A stretch of 64,000 nucleotides of DNA, taken from positions 1 through 64,000 of the forward strand of contig JADJXA010000011.1 in NCBI GenBank assembly GCA_016716065.1. The letters are read 5' to 3'. The DNA is from Candidatus Leptovillus gracilis (GTDB lineage: Bacteria; Chloroflexota; Anaerolineae; Promineifilales; Promineifilaceae). The notes below the pieces were generated by a model, which saw only the letters and a program-made list of their open reading frames with translations, made no database searches and had not been told where the DNA came from. Positions 23,232 through 32,486 of this stretch are shown in pieces. The position numbers and the translations under genes were made by a program. Numbering within the stretch: position 1 is the first letter of the stretch; each line of letters opens with the position of its first letter.

Positions 23232-25295
23232 TCAGCGACCGACGATGGGCAGGTAGGCGTGCTGGTCCAGGATGGGCGCGACTACGGTAACGGCCGTTCC
23301 CCCGCTTACATTCCCCGCACGGTCTCGCCCCAAAATCTGAAACGTGTAGGTGTGCCCCATTTGCAGCGGATAGACCCCAGACACGGCCGTTGTGCCCATC
23401 AGCCAGGTTGCCGGTAAACTGCCATCTTTGATCACAAACACATCATAATTCGCCATGCCGCTGCCCCAATCTTGCCCAAACCAGCTCACCTCAACCGCAA
23501 CAGCCGCTGTTGGCGGCGCGTAGGCCATCACCTCCGGTGGCAGGGTGTCGGCCTCAATCAGCAGATACGGCCGTCCGCCGATGGGGTTGATGGGTTGGTC
23601 GGTGGGTGTGTTGGTGTTGCTGGCCGCCGGCAGCGTGATGGTAAAAACGCTGTTGGTGGCGGTGATCGTCTCCGTCAGGCCGTCTGGGTGGACCAGCAGG
23701 CCGGTCTGGGCGCTGTTGGTGGTGGTAATGACCGCCGTTTCGCTAACGGCCGTCAGCGCCCACAACCCCACAATACGCGCCTGCGTATCCGGCCGGTAAA
23801 AGGCCACCCATTCTTGCCCGCCCCCCGGCCGCAGCCGCCACAAAGCCTCGACATTGCGAAAATGGGTCGTCAGCGCCTGGAAAGCGGCCAGGCCAGGCCG
23901 GGCGATGCCCGGTTGTGGGTGGTGGGAATAACAGGCGTCGCCGGGCAAATTGGAGAAAAACCCAAAAGCGTCACCGGCATAATTGGGTGGTGGCGGTCCC
24001 GCGGCGCACTGCTCCGGCGGGAAATAGTCAGGATCAATCGCCACGTTACCACAGTCGTCGTAAAGCTGGAAGAAAAAAAAGTTGTCCGCCCCGGCGTAGG
24101 TGGCATACAACGCGCTCTGGATGATAAAGGCGGATTGTTCGTTCATGGTGGCGCGGAAAGGGCTTGTTGGGTCGCAGACCGGGCCGGGATAATCATCCCA
24201 AACCGGCACGCCGGTCTCGTTTAGCCAGATGGCTTTATCCAGATCGCGGGCGGCCAGACGGCGTTCGGCAATGTAGACGGCGCGCCAGGAGCGGTAGGCG
24301 TAGCTGTAGTTGTGCAGCGCCAGCACGTCGTGGTAGTAGCCGTGCTGCGCGGCGGCCGGGTCCTGGTCGAAGACGTTCAGGACGGCGCTGAGAAAGGGGA
24401 TGTCGCTGGGGTCATAAACGACGGCCAGCCCGCCGAAAATAATCTGGGCGGCAGGGTCGTTGTTTTTGGCGGCCAGATAGCCAACCTTTAGCAGGCGGGC
24501 ATAATCGGCGGCGGAGCCGTCCCAAAAATGGAGCAGGTCGGGTTCGTTCCACATTTCCCAGTGGGTCACGCCGACGCCGGCCGCCCAACCTTGCTGTTGG
24601 GCGATGAGGCCGCCTGGTTTGTAGCGAGCAACGACCGTATCTACAAAACGCGCCCACACGTTGGCCGGGTTGATGCTTTTGCCGGGGCCGGGGGTGTCGC
24701 TGCCATCGCTAAAGATGGGGGTATACAAGCCCAGCGGTACACCGGTATTGGGCGCGTTCAGGGCAAAGGGAGAGGTGGGCTGCTGCGGCGATCCGGCGGC
24801 GGTGGAACCGCCACCTTGTTGGTCGGTGCGGTAGAAACCGGGCGTGCCCAGCAAAATGGCGTTTAGTTTCAGGCCGTGGGCGATGTCGGCGCTGACGGCC
24901 GTATCCTGATAAGCCCAGGCAAACATGCCGGGCTGCTGCTCAATGTCGTGCCAATACATCGGCCAGCGGTTCCAACTGGCGCCTGTGGCCAGGCCGTTCT
25001 GATAGCGCTGCTCGCTGACCGGTTGGGCCGCCGGATAGCTGATATGGTTGACGCCGTAGGCAGGCAAGGTGTCGGTAATAGCAATGGCGGCCACGGCGTT
25101 GGCCGCTACGGCGTTGGCCGCCAACGCCGTGGTTTGAGCGGCGGCCGTGAATCCGCGCGCCGGGTCCAGCGGTCCGGCGGCCGAATCCAGCCAATATACC
25201 GTCAACGAGATGCACATCAGCAGGGCCAGCAGAAACGGCCGTGCCACTAACCAGATGTTTCGCGGCGCGTTGGTGAATTGAGAAGGGGTTTCCAT
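23232..25295 (-). CDS. Secreted glycoside hydrolase-like protein, clan A type TIM barrel
   Basis: N-terminal membrane/signal segment (about 15-35). A TIM-barrel glycosidase domain (about 75-480) has the acid/base Glu in WEMWNEPDLLHFW (~250) and a likely nucleophile in IWLNETGVP (~360). Order and spacing fit clan GH-A families such as GH39 or GH5-like enzymes; the exact family and substrate cannot be told. A C-terminal beta domain (about 580-670) resembles a fibronectin-like module (YTFQILGRDRAGNVSG). The last residues HAYLPIVGR resemble the short YLPxV tails I recall on secreted Chloroflexota proteins. Length 687. Confidence 0.75.
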   Translation of the reverse strand: METPSQFTNAPRNIWLVARPFLLALLMCISLTVYWLDSAAGPLDPARGFTAAAQTTALAANAVAANAVAAIAITDTLPAYGVNHISYPAAQPVSEQRYQNGLATGASWNRWPMYWHDIEQQPGMFAWAYQDTAVSADIAHGLKLNAILLGTPGFYRTDQQGGGSTAAGSPQQPTSPFALNAPNTGVPLGLYTPIFSDGSDTPGPGKSINPANVWARFVDTVVARYKPGGLIAQQQGWAAGVGVTHWEMWNEPDLLHFWDGSAADYARLLKVGYLAAKNNDPAAQIIFGGLAVVYDPSDIPFLSAVLNVFDQDPAAAQHGYYHDVLALHNYSYAYRSWRAVYIAERRLAARDLDKAIWLNETGVPVWDDYPGPVCDPTSPFRATMNEQSAFIIQSALYATYAGADNFFFFQLYDDCGNVAIDPDYFPPEQCAAGPPPPNYAGDAFGFFSNLPGDACYSHHPQPGIARPGLAAFQALTTHFRNVEALWRLRPGGGQEWVAFYRPDTQARIVGLWALTAVSETAVITTTNSAQTGLLVHPDGLTETITATNSVFTITLPAASNTNTPTDQPINPIGGRPYLLIEADTLPPEVMAYAPPTAAVAVEVSWFGQDWGSGMANYDVFVIKDGSLPATWLMGTTAVSGVYPLQMGHTYTFQILGRDRAGNVSGGTAVTVVAPILDQHAYLPIVGR

Positions 25296-25392
25296 GAGGC
25301 TAAGTTTAGCCTAGAATGGGGTTGGTGTCATCGGTCAAACGTCAGATGGATAATGGTTGACGGCCGTCGCTGCCGCTGTTACAGTTTCGCCC

Positions 25393-26115
25393 ATGAACCA
25401 ATACGAAGCCTTTATTTTTGATATGGATGGTACGCTGATTGACAACATGCCGTACCACATCCGAGCCTGGCTGTCGCTGTTTGCTCAATTGGGCCTGGAA
25501 ATGACCGAAGCGGAGTTTCATCACCGGTTAAGCGGCAAGACCAATGCCGAAACGGTGCGTGAAATGTTGGGGACCGACGCGCCGACGGCGGAAATAGCGC
25601 GGCTCACCAAGCAGAAAGAGCTGCATTATCGGGCGATTTATGCGCCACAGCTACGGCCGGTGGCCGGGCTGCTGGCCTTTTTGCAGCGCAGTCGGGACGC
25701 GGGGTTGAAAACGGCCGTTGCCACTTCCGCCGGGCCGGACAACATCACGTTTATCCTGGAAAGGTTGGGATTGATGGAGACGTTTACGGCCGTTGTTGGC
25801 GCCCACGACGTGCAAAACGGCAAACCCCATCCCGACATCTTCCTGACAGCGGCGCAGCGGCTCCGGGTTGACCCGGCTGCTTGTCTGGTGTTTGAAGATT
25901 CCCACGCCGGCATCGAAGCCGCCCGCCGCGCCGGCATGGATGTGGTGGTTATCACCACCGGTCTGACAGACCAGGAAGCCCGCGCGTATCCCCACGTCAT
26001 CCACAGCGCCGCCAATTATGAAATGCTGCCACCCGGCTGGCTGAACGGCCGTAAGGCGATTCAGCACGCCGACGCGGCGATAAGTGAAACAGATCGGCCA
26101 ATGGCCAGGGCCTGA
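25393..26115 (+). CDS. HAD-superfamily phosphatase/phosphomutase (beta-phosphoglucomutase-like)
   Basis: DxDxT motif FDMDGTLIDN (nucleophile Asp10, Asp12), helical cap with HHRLSGKTNAETV, motif II ATSAG, motif III Lys in NGKPHPDIFL, and motif IV FEDSHAGIEAARRAGM. The cap motif is that of beta-phosphoglucomutase and related sugar phosphatases. ATG 25393 is chosen because the motif normally begins within ten residues of the start. Confidence 0.88.
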   Translation: MNQYEAFIFDMDGTLIDNMPYHIRAWLSLFAQLGLEMTEAEFHHRLSGKTNAETVREMLGTDAPTAEIARLTKQKELHYRAIYAPQLRPVAGLLAFLQRSRDAGLKTAVATSAGPDNITFILERLGLMETFTAVVGAHDVQNGKPHPDIFLTAAQRLRVDPAACLVFEDSHAGIEAARRAGMDVVVITTGLTDQEARAYPHVIHSAANYEMLPPGWLNGRKAIQHADAAISETDRPMARA

Positions 26116-26212
26116 GCGCAAGATGAGGGTTCCTGCCGTCTGATACCCCGATTTGTTAGAATCCGATTCGTTACCATTCCATAGTTCATCAAACAAAATT
26201 GGAGAGTATACG

Positions 26213-26830
26213 ATGAAAATTGCACTTTTCGGCGGCAGCCGCGGCGTGGGGCGTCGGGCGATGGAACAGGCGTTGACGCTGGGCCACGAAGTCCGGGCGC
26301 TGCTGCGCCAGCCCGACGGATTCGACTTCACCCACCCTGGTCTTACCATCATCCAGGGCAATGTATTACAGCCCGACGACGTGGCCGCTTGTCTGGCGGG
26401 AACCGACGCGGTGGTATGCAGCCTGGGGGGCACGTCCAACAATCCGGGCAATGTGGTCTCAACCGGAACCGGCAACATCATTGCCGCGATGCAGGCCAGC
26501 GGCCTGAAGCGGCTGGTGGTGGTCAGCTCCATCGGCGTGGGCGACAGCAAAGATCAGGTTCCTTTGGCATTCAAAATGCTGATGAAAACGGTGCTCAAAG
26601 CGGCGATGGAGGAAAAAGAGAAGCAAGAGGACCTGGTGCGCGCCAGCGGGTTAGATTGGGTGATTGTGCGGCCGGGTGGCCTGACCGATGGTCCGCTTAC
26701 GGGCAGCTATGCCGCCGGCACGGAAAAAACGATTAAGGCGGGGCAAGTGTCTCGCGCTGATGTGGCCGATTTCGTGCTGAAGCAGTTGACCGACGACACC
26801 TTTTTGCATCAGGCTCCGGCCATTTCCTAA
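26213..26830 (+). CDS. NAD(P)-binding Rossmann protein (NmrA/SDR-like)
   Basis: ATG 26213 follows GGAGAG. MKIALFGGSRGVGRR is a GGxxxxG dinucleotide loop, followed by VVVSSIGVGDS and a C-terminal WVIVRPGGLTDGP typical of atypical SDR proteins such as NAD(P)H-binding reductases. The catalytic Tyr-x3-Lys of classical SDRs is not evident. Length 205. It converges on the TetR gene with a shared terminator. Confidence 0.85.
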   Translation: MKIALFGGSRGVGRRAMEQALTLGHEVRALLRQPDGFDFTHPGLTIIQGNVLQPDDVAACLAGTDAVVCSLGGTSNNPGNVVSTGTGNIIAAMQASGLKRLVVVSSIGVGDSKDQVPLAFKMLMKTVLKAAMEEKEKQEDLVRASGLDWVIVRPGGLTDGPLTGSYAAGTEKTIKAGQVSRADVADFVLKQLTDDTFLHQAPAIS

Positions 26831-26833
26831 TAG

Positions 26834-26876
26834 CAATGAGGCTGGAGACGCTAACGTTTCCAGCCTCATTGTTTTT
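26834..26876. terminator. Bidirectional terminator
   Basis: Hairpin CAATGAGGCTGGA/TCCAGCCTCATTG with inner ACG/CGT, followed by TTTTTA on the plus strand, between convergent genes. Confidence 0.8.
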
Positions 26877-27540
26877 ACTCGCAAAAGCGCAGGCCGCTGA
26901 CCAGAACGCGCAGCCCTTCGCTGATTCGCTCGATAGAAAACCCCCGTACCTGGCGCTGAAATTGAAAAATGTCTGCTGTTACCGGGGCTAAAATGGCGTC
27001 GGACAGGTAGGCTACGTCCAAAGCCTCAGGGATTTCGCCGGCTTTCACGGCCGTTTGCAGCAGCCCATTCACCGTCATGTATTGCCAGAAGTGGGGCAGC
27101 TCGGTGTGGTGATCCTCTTGAATCAGCCCGGCTCGCTGCACTTCGCTCAGCAGCGGCGCGTGGATTTCCGTAAAGCGCACCAAAGCGTCCAGGAAAAACT
27201 CAAGTTGGGTCATGTAGGGTACACTGCCGGCCGTCATTTGGCGGAACTGGCTGAGCATCTGGTTTTGGAAAGCCGACATCTGTTCATCCATCAGCCCCAG
27301 GCATAATTCCGCTTTGCTGGCGAAGCGGCGGTACAGCGTGCCTTTGCCCACGCCGGCCGCCTGGGCAATGTCGGCCATGTTGACGGCGGGTACGCCACGC
27401 TCGGCGAAAAGCGCTTCGGCCGTCTGCAGAATGAGGAGGCGGTTGGCCGCTGCGTCGCGCCGTTCTGTTCTCTGTCCGTCGTCAATTTGATCTAAAAGGA
27501 TGTTGTCTGAAAACGGATCGTTTGTTGGGCGTAAGTTCAT
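26875..27540 (-). CDS. TetR-family transcriptional regulator
   Basis: N-terminal helix-turn-helix (about 30-75) with ILQTAEALFAERG, MADIAQAAGVGKGTLYRRF and SKAEL, as in TetR proteins; the ligand-binding C-terminal domain (about 80-221) is not family-specific. It is divergent from the YceI gene. The 156-base gap carries two GGACT-N2-AGTCC dyads, most simply its operators. Length 221. Confidence 0.88.
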   Translation of the reverse strand: MNLRPTNDPFSDNILLDQIDDGQRTERRDAAANRLLILQTAEALFAERGVPAVNMADIAQAAGVGKGTLYRRFASKAELCLGLMDEQMSAFQNQMLSQFRQMTAGSVPYMTQLEFFLDALVRFTEIHAPLLSEVQRAGLIQEDHHTELPHFWQYMTVNGLLQTAVKAGEIPEALDVAYLSDAILAPVTADIFQFQRQVRGFSIERISEGLRVLVSGLRFCE

Positions 27541-27569
27541 CTAAATTTCCTGCTTATAGGTGATTTCGC

Positions 27570-27590
27570 GGATTTGGTGTCAACAAATCC
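27570..27590. promoter_or_regulatory. Dyad GGATTTG-N7-CAAATCC upstream of the TetR gene
   Basis: Perfect 7-base arms. The minus strand copy contains TTGACA, a possible -35 box for the TetR gene, with TATAAG 19 bases on. Could be an additional operator or part of the promoter. Confidence 0.45.
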
Positions 27591-27619
27591 TTGACAAGTG
27601 GACTCTAGTCCGGTATTAT
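27591..27619 (+). promoter_or_regulatory. Promoter of the YceI gene
   Basis: TTGACA (27591-27596), 17-base spacer, TATTAT (27614-27619). An operator copy sits inside the spacer. Confidence 0.8.
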
Positions 27620-27645
27620 TCTAACAGAAATACGGACTGTAGTCC
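27600..27645. promoter_or_regulatory. Twin operator GGACT-N2-AGTCC
   Basis: Two 12-base dyads, 27600-27611 and 27634-27645, centres 34 bases apart. The first lies between the -35 and -10 boxes, the second just after the expected start of transcription. The adjacent TetR protein is the likely ligand. Confidence 0.75.
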
Positions 27646-27696
27646 ATTTATTGACAGACGGACAGAGAAATTACCAATACGAGGAGATTATAACAA

Positions 27697-28236
27697 ATGA
27701 ACTGGCAAATTGATTACTCACATTCATATATCTATTTTACGGCGCGGCACATGATGATTTCGAAGGTACGCGGCCGTTTTGAAAAATGGGAAGGCAGTGT
27801 GGCTTTTGATGAAAACAATTTGGAGGCTACGGCCGTCTCCGTCACCGTAGACCTTGCCAGCCTCAACACCCGCGATGAACGGCGCGACGGCCACCTGGTT
27901 TCGCCAGATTTCTTTAACGTCGCCGAGTTCCCGCACATGACCTTCCAAAGCACTCGTGTCGAGAAAATTGACGATAAGACGGGTAAACTGTATGGCGACC
28001 TGACGATTCGCGGCATCACCAAACCGGTGGTATTGGACGTGGAATACGCCGGCCAGGCCAAAAGCCCGTGGGGAGCCGTCAGCAGCGGCTTTTCCGCTTC
28101 GGGCAGCATCAACCGCACAGATTGGGACCTGACCTGGAACCAGGCATTGGAAACCGGCGGCATGTTGGTCGGCGAAAAAATCAATATCGAGATTGAACTG
28201 GAACTGGTGCAGCAGCCGGAAGCCGTAGCGGCCTAA
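27697..28236 (+). CDS. YceI-family lipid-binding protein
   Basis: 179 residues covering one YceI lipocalin-like beta barrel: WQIDYSHSYIYFTARHMM at the N-terminus, then RFEKWEGSVAFDE, SPDFFNVAEFPHMTFQST and GDLTIRGITKPVVLDV. Such proteins bind polyisoprenoids or other amphiphiles. No signal peptide, so probably cytoplasmic here. GAGGAG precedes the ATG. Likely repressed by the divergent TetR protein, because its promoter overlaps the operator. Confidence 0.93.
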   Translation: MNWQIDYSHSYIYFTARHMMISKVRGRFEKWEGSVAFDENNLEATAVSVTVDLASLNTRDERRDGHLVSPDFFNVAEFPHMTFQSTRVEKIDDKTGKLYGDLTIRGITKPVVLDVEYAGQAKSPWGAVSSGFSASGSINRTDWDLTWNQALETGGMLVGEKINIEIELELVQQPEAVAA

Positions 28237-28280
28237 GCAATTTGGGTCTCTGATGAATTCTGTGGTTGCCCCCTCCCTAG

Positions 28281-28330
28281 CCCTCCCCCTCTGGGGGAGG
28301 GAACCGGCTCCCTCTCCCTTTGGGAGAGGG
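28281..28330. repeat. Pair of GC-rich palindromic hairpins
   Basis: CCCTCCCCCTCTGGGGGAGGG (28281-28301, split here as CCCTCCCCC-TCT-GGGGGAGGG) and CCCTCTCCC-TTT-GGGAGAGGG (28310-28330), each a 9-base-arm hairpin. Common REP-like intergenic pattern downstream of the YceI gene. Confidence 0.7.
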
Positions 28331-28383
28331 TTGGGGAGAGGGGTTTGTCACAGGAAAGCTCAGACAACCAGTATTCTTACAAC

Positions 28384-28416
28384 AGACCTCACAGGCCGCG
28401 AAGACCTGTCAGGTCT
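28384..28416. repeat. Imperfect inverted repeat before the VOC gene
   Basis: AGACCTCACAGG and CCTGTCAGGTCT around 8-9 bases; ends directly in TATAAT (28416-28421), 11 bases before the start codon. Confidence 0.5.
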
Positions 28417-28431
28417 ATAATACCCATCCCT

Positions 28432-29286
28432 ATGACCCACCAACTCCCCTCCACCGCTCATATGGGCCGCGTCGCTCTAACCGTAGCCGACTTGTCCCGT
28501 TCGCTGGCTTATTACCAGGAGCAAATTGGGCTGCAACTGCTGGCGCGCGAAGGGGAAACGGCCGTACTAGGCGCATCCCAACGCCCGCTGCTGGTTTTAC
28601 AGGGCCAACCCGGCGCACAGCCGACCCGCCAAAACAGTGGCCTCTACCACTTTGCCCTGCTGCTGCCGTCGCGGCTGGCCCTGGCGCAAACCCTCTACCA
28701 TTTCATTCAATCCCAAACGGCCATCGGCGGCGCGTCTGATCATGGCGTCAGCGAGGCGTTGTACCTGACCGACCCTGACGGGCACGGTATTGAGATTTAC
28801 CATGACCGGCCGCGCGCTGAGTGGCCGATGGCTAACGGCCGTTTGGCGATGACCACCGAGCCATTCGACGTGGATGGGGTATTGGGCGAACTGTCGGCGG
28901 ATACGGCCGTCTGGTCTGGTTTGCCCGCCAACACACTGATGGGCCATATTCACCTGCATGTCAGCCAGCTTCGGCCGGCGGTTGATTTTTATACTACCAT
29001 TCTGGGCTTTGACCTGGTGATGTATCATGGCGGTACGGCCGCTTTTGTCGCCGCGGGTGGCTATCACCACCACCTGGGGTTGAACACCTGGGCCGGCGTT
29101 GGCGCGCCCCCGCCCACACCAGACAAGGCCCGGTTGCTGTGGTATGAAATACTCTTGTCGGATGAAACGGCCGTAGATGCCCTGGCTGGACGATTAACAG
29201 CCGCGGGTATGGGTTATGACTGGAACGGCCGTGTCCTCCACCTGCAAGACCCCTCCGCCAACCACCTCCGCATCCACGCCGGCTAA
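28432..29286 (+). CDS. VOC-family protein with two glyoxalase/dioxygenase-like domains
   Basis: About 284 residues with two vicinal-oxygen-chelate modules: the first begins MGRVALTVADLSRSLAYYQ and includes YHFALLLPS and DPDGHGIEIYHDRP, the second begins GHIHLHVSQLRPAVDFYTT. Metal ligands can be read as His/Glu residues in these blocks. Layout is that of CatE-like extradiol dioxygenases; substrate unknown. The ATG at 28432 is chosen since the upstream part of the frame runs into repeats. Confidence 0.85.
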   Translation: MTHQLPSTAHMGRVALTVADLSRSLAYYQEQIGLQLLAREGETAVLGASQRPLLVLQGQPGAQPTRQNSGLYHFALLLPSRLALAQTLYHFIQSQTAIGGASDHGVSEALYLTDPDGHGIEIYHDRPRAEWPMANGRLAMTTEPFDVDGVLGELSADTAVWSGLPANTLMGHIHLHVSQLRPAVDFYTTILGFDLVMYHGGTAAFVAAGGYHHHLGLNTWAGVGAPPPTPDKARLLWYEILLSDETAVDALAGRLTAAGMGYDWNGRVLHLQDPSANHLRIHAG

Positions 29287-29434
29287 ACGACGAACCCTCC
29301 CCAAAGCGTTTTACACTTTGCGATTTTGCCAATATACTTATATCGCTCTGCGTTTGACCGCACTTAATTCCCAAAACCAGCCAGGGCACTCACCCAACAA
29401 AACAATCTAAAGCAAACGTGAGGAGGACGACGCA

Positions 29435-31339
29435 ATGGCAGACGATAAACAGATGGTTGGCGAAGTCTACTATCCGGCTCCAGAAGTGGTGGCCCAGGCA
29501 CATATCCGCGACTATGATAAAGTTCACGCGGAAGCCTCCGCCGATCTGTCCAAATTTTGGGGCAAGATCGCGGCCGAAAACTTTGAATGGTATCAGCCCT
29601 GGGAAAGGACGCTGGATGACGACAACGCTCCCTTTTACAAATGGTACAAGGGCGCAAAAGTGAATATCATCCATAATGCGCTAGACCGGCACATGCGCAC
29701 GGCCGTGCGCAACAAAGCCGCCCTTATCTTTGAAGGGGAAGCAGGTGATACGCGCGTTTACACCTACCAGCAGCTAAACTACGAAGTGTGTAAATTTGCC
29801 AGCGTCCTGCGATCCATGGGGGTTCACAAAGGCGATTGCGTTACCATTTACATGGGCCGCATCCCCGAATTGGTGATCGCTATGTTGGCCTGCGCCAAAG
29901 TTGGGGCCATGCACTCCGTGGTTTATGGCGGCTTCTCCACCGAAGCCTTGCACGAACGCATAGACGACAGCCGCTCTAAAGTCCTCATCACCTGCGATGG
30001 CGCCTGGCTGCGTGGTACCATTATCGAGCTGAAGAAAATCGCCAACGAAGCGGCTGAACGCTCGGAAATGGTGCAATCTATTATTTGCGTTAAGCGGACG
30101 GGAACGGCCGTAGACATGGTAGATGGGCGCGATTACTGGTATCACGACCTTATGGCCCTGGCGATTGCCGACCCCCACGCAGCCACCGAAGTTATGGATG
30201 CCGAAGACCCCCTTTTCATCTTATACACCTCTGGCACCACCGGCAAACCCAAAGCCATTTTGCACACACACGGCGGCTACATGGTCTGGACCGCCACCAC
30301 TCTAAAGTGGGTGTTCGACATCAAGCCAGAAGATGTGTGGTGGTGCGCCGCCGATCCCGGCTGGATTACCGGCCACAGTTACATTGTCTACGCACCACTC
30401 ATTTTAGGGACCACCAGTCTCATGTACGAAGGTGCGCCCACCCATCCATACCCGGACCGCTGGTGGTCGCTGGTTGCCAAATATGGCGTCACCATTCTCT
30501 ACACCGCGCCCACCGCCATCCGCGGCCTCATGCGCTTTGGCGAAAGCTGGCCCGAAAAGCACGACTTGTCTTCCCTGCGCCTGCTTGGCACCGTCGGCGA
30601 ACCCATCAACCCCGAAGCGTGGCGCTGGTATTACCGCGTCATCGGCAAAGAAAAATGCCCGGTCATGGACACCTGGTGGCAAACGGAAACGGGCGGTTTT
30701 ATGATTACGCCCATGCCCTGCATCCCCCTGAAGCCCGGTTCGGCCACACTGCCATTCCCTGGCGTGGTCGTGGACGTGGTGGATGATGATGGCAACCCGG
30801 TTGCCGCCAATGAGGAGGGTTTCCTGGTGGTCAAGTCCCCCTGGCCGGGTATGCTGCGCACCATTTTGGGCGACCCCGACCGTTATGTCCACCAGTATTG
30901 GAGCCGTTTTGCCGAGCAGGGCTGGTATATGCCCGGCGACAGCGCCCGCAAAGACGAGGATGGTTATATTTGGGTCATTGGCCGGGTAGACGACGTGATC
31001 AAAGTGTCGGGTTATCGCCTGGGGACGGCCGAAATTGAAAGCGCCCTGGTCAGCCATTCGGCGGTGGCCGAAGCGGCCGTGATTGGCGTACCCGATGAAC
31101 TGCGCGGCAACATTATCAAGGCATACTGCATTTTGCGGCAGGGTTGGGAAGGCAGCGAAAAACTGGAACAAATGCTCAAAGAGCATGTGTCCCACGAAAT
31201 GGGACCAATTGCCAAGCCTTCGACAATTGACTTTGTAGATGGGCTGCCCAAAACACGCTCCGGCAAAATTATGCGGCGTATCTTAAAAGCGCGGGCTTTG
31301 AATCAGGACGTGGGGGATTTGTCTACGTTGTCGGATTAG
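29435..31339 (+). CDS. acsA: Acetyl-CoA synthetase
   Basis: AMP-forming acetate-CoA ligase, 634 residues. Adenylation P-loop YTSGTTGKPKAILH (~265), WWCAADPGWITGHSY, DTWWQTETGG, and the C-terminal SGYRLGTAEIE hinge. The Lys of TRSGKIMRR near the end is the site regulated by acetylation in related enzymes. Start supported by GAGGAGG. Gives acetyl-CoA from acetate at the cost of pyrophosphate, which the downstream membrane pyrophosphatase could use (inference). Confidence 0.96.
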   Translation: MADDKQMVGEVYYPAPEVVAQAHIRDYDKVHAEASADLSKFWGKIAAENFEWYQPWERTLDDDNAPFYKWYKGAKVNIIHNALDRHMRTAVRNKAALIFEGEAGDTRVYTYQQLNYEVCKFASVLRSMGVHKGDCVTIYMGRIPELVIAMLACAKVGAMHSVVYGGFSTEALHERIDDSRSKVLITCDGAWLRGTIIELKKIANEAAERSEMVQSIICVKRTGTAVDMVDGRDYWYHDLMALAIADPHAATEVMDAEDPLFILYTSGTTGKPKAILHTHGGYMVWTATTLKWVFDIKPEDVWWCAADPGWITGHSYIVYAPLILGTTSLMYEGAPTHPYPDRWWSLVAKYGVTILYTAPTAIRGLMRFGESWPEKHDLSSLRLLGTVGEPINPEAWRWYYRVIGKEKCPVMDTWWQTETGGFMITPMPCIPLKPGSATLPFPGVVVDVVDDDGNPVAANEEGFLVVKSPWPGMLRTILGDPDRYVHQYWSRFAEQGWYMPGDSARKDEDGYIWVIGRVDDVIKVSGYRLGTAEIESALVSHSAVAEAAVIGVPDELRGNIIKAYCILRQGWEGSEKLEQMLKEHVSHEMGPIAKPSTIDFVDGLPKTRSGKIMRRILKARALNQDVGDLSTLSD

Positions 31340-31370
31340 CGGGCTGTAGTGGCCGACTTGCCAGGTTTAT

Positions 31371-31412
31371 GGTCCCCGGCGCTTCCATAAGCGCCGGGGA
31401 CCTTTTGTTTTA
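31371..31412 (+). terminator. Terminator of acsA
   Basis: GGTCCCCGGCGCTT/AAGCGCCGGGGACC with a short loop, followed by TTTTGTTTT. Confidence 0.85.
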
Positions 31413-31413
31413 T

Positions 31414-32178
31414 TTATGAATTAGCGGAGCGCCACCAGCGTGAATAGTTTTTGCGCAGTTCGTCACGCGAGGGGAGGGGGAAGTAGGCCAACTCTTGCCT
31501 GTTGCCCAGGTAAACCCCGTTATTGATCATGCGGTAGGGATATTCAACGGTGTGGGTGCGGTCAATCATTTTGGTGTGGATGGTTTTGGTTTTTAGTTCT
31601 AACAAACCTTCACGCAGTTGATGCATGTAATCGTAAGGCAGGTCGCCCACGGAGCCGTTTTCCGGGTCTCTGGCCAGGTCGCCCAGGCGCAAATCTACAA
31701 AGCAGACGGCCGGTAAATGAACCAGGCTTGTGGCGTCTTGGGTAAGGAACTGGTGCAGCGCCACCGGGTTGAGGGTACTGACCACCAACGGCGAAACGGG
31801 CGCGATTTCCTGGTACATATACAGCCCTGTTTTATCTTGGGGGTAAGTGTTGCTGCGCTGCAAGGCGATGGTTTCGCCGAATCTTGTTACCAGATAGAGG
31901 GTATTGATATTGGTCAGGGGAATGTGTTCCAAGACACGGTAGGTGGAAATATAGACGGATTTTTTCGGACGGCCGTCATCATGCGGCACACAACGGGCAA
32001 TCCCTTCCTCTATACGGAAGAAATCGTGACGAAAGTCAGGGTCTAGTTCAATAAACATGGCCTGCCCGCGATTCTTCTTGCTGTAGCCTACGGTGTAGTA
32101 AACGCCGAACTCTTCCGGCGGGTACATTGAGGCGATGAGCGCCTCAGGGATCAGGGACAGGTAGAGATGTACAGTCAT
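31414..32178 (-). CDS. Protein of unknown function
   Basis: 254 residues from ATG 32178 (MTVHLYLSLIPEAL); GGAG lies 11 bases upstream. No signal peptide or membrane helix. Conserved-looking blocks are IPEALIASMYPPEEFGVYYTVG, PDFRHDFFRIEEG and RMINNGVYLGNRQELAYFPLPSRDELR. I do not recognise a family. Convergent with acsA, sharing the intergenic terminator. Confidence 0.7.
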   Translation of the reverse strand: MTVHLYLSLIPEALIASMYPPEEFGVYYTVGYSKKNRGQAMFIELDPDFRHDFFRIEEGIARCVPHDDGRPKKSVYISTYRVLEHIPLTNINTLYLVTRFGETIALQRSNTYPQDKTGLYMYQEIAPVSPLVVSTLNPVALHQFLTQDATSLVHLPAVCFVDLRLGDLARDPENGSVGDLPYDYMHQLREGLLELKTKTIHTKMIDRTHTVEYPYRMINNGVYLGNRQELAYFPLPSRDELRKNYSRWWRSANS

Positions 32179-32316
32179 GGAAATTTCCGCTCCTTTTGCT
32201 TCTGGTGAGATGATGTTACCACCACACCTTAAATTATAACTATTTATCACAAGCCTACCACAATTGGAACCAGGGCTGGTGGAACCAGTGAGTTTTGTCA
32301 TGCTTTTGCCAGTAAA

Positions 32317-32357
32317 GTGTCACCCGGTTTGACACGGTTTGTGCAATTCGTTACAAT
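32317..32357 (+). promoter_or_regulatory. Promoter of the membrane pyrophosphatase gene with overlapping dyad
   Basis: TTGACA (32329-32334), 17-base spacer, TACAAT (32352-32357). The dyad GTGTCA-N7-TGACAC (32317-32335) overlaps the -35 box. The leader to the start codon is about 125 bases and shows no clear riboswitch. Confidence 0.75.
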
Positions 32358-32486
32358 CTCCGCCCCGTACCATCCTGAATTCTGGGTCAAAATTCGTCAC
32401 CCCAAATGGACAAATTTGCCCTATAAGTGCGGTTATTAACGGCACCAAAACCACAAAACCTTGCAGGAGGCGAAAGAATTATCCAC

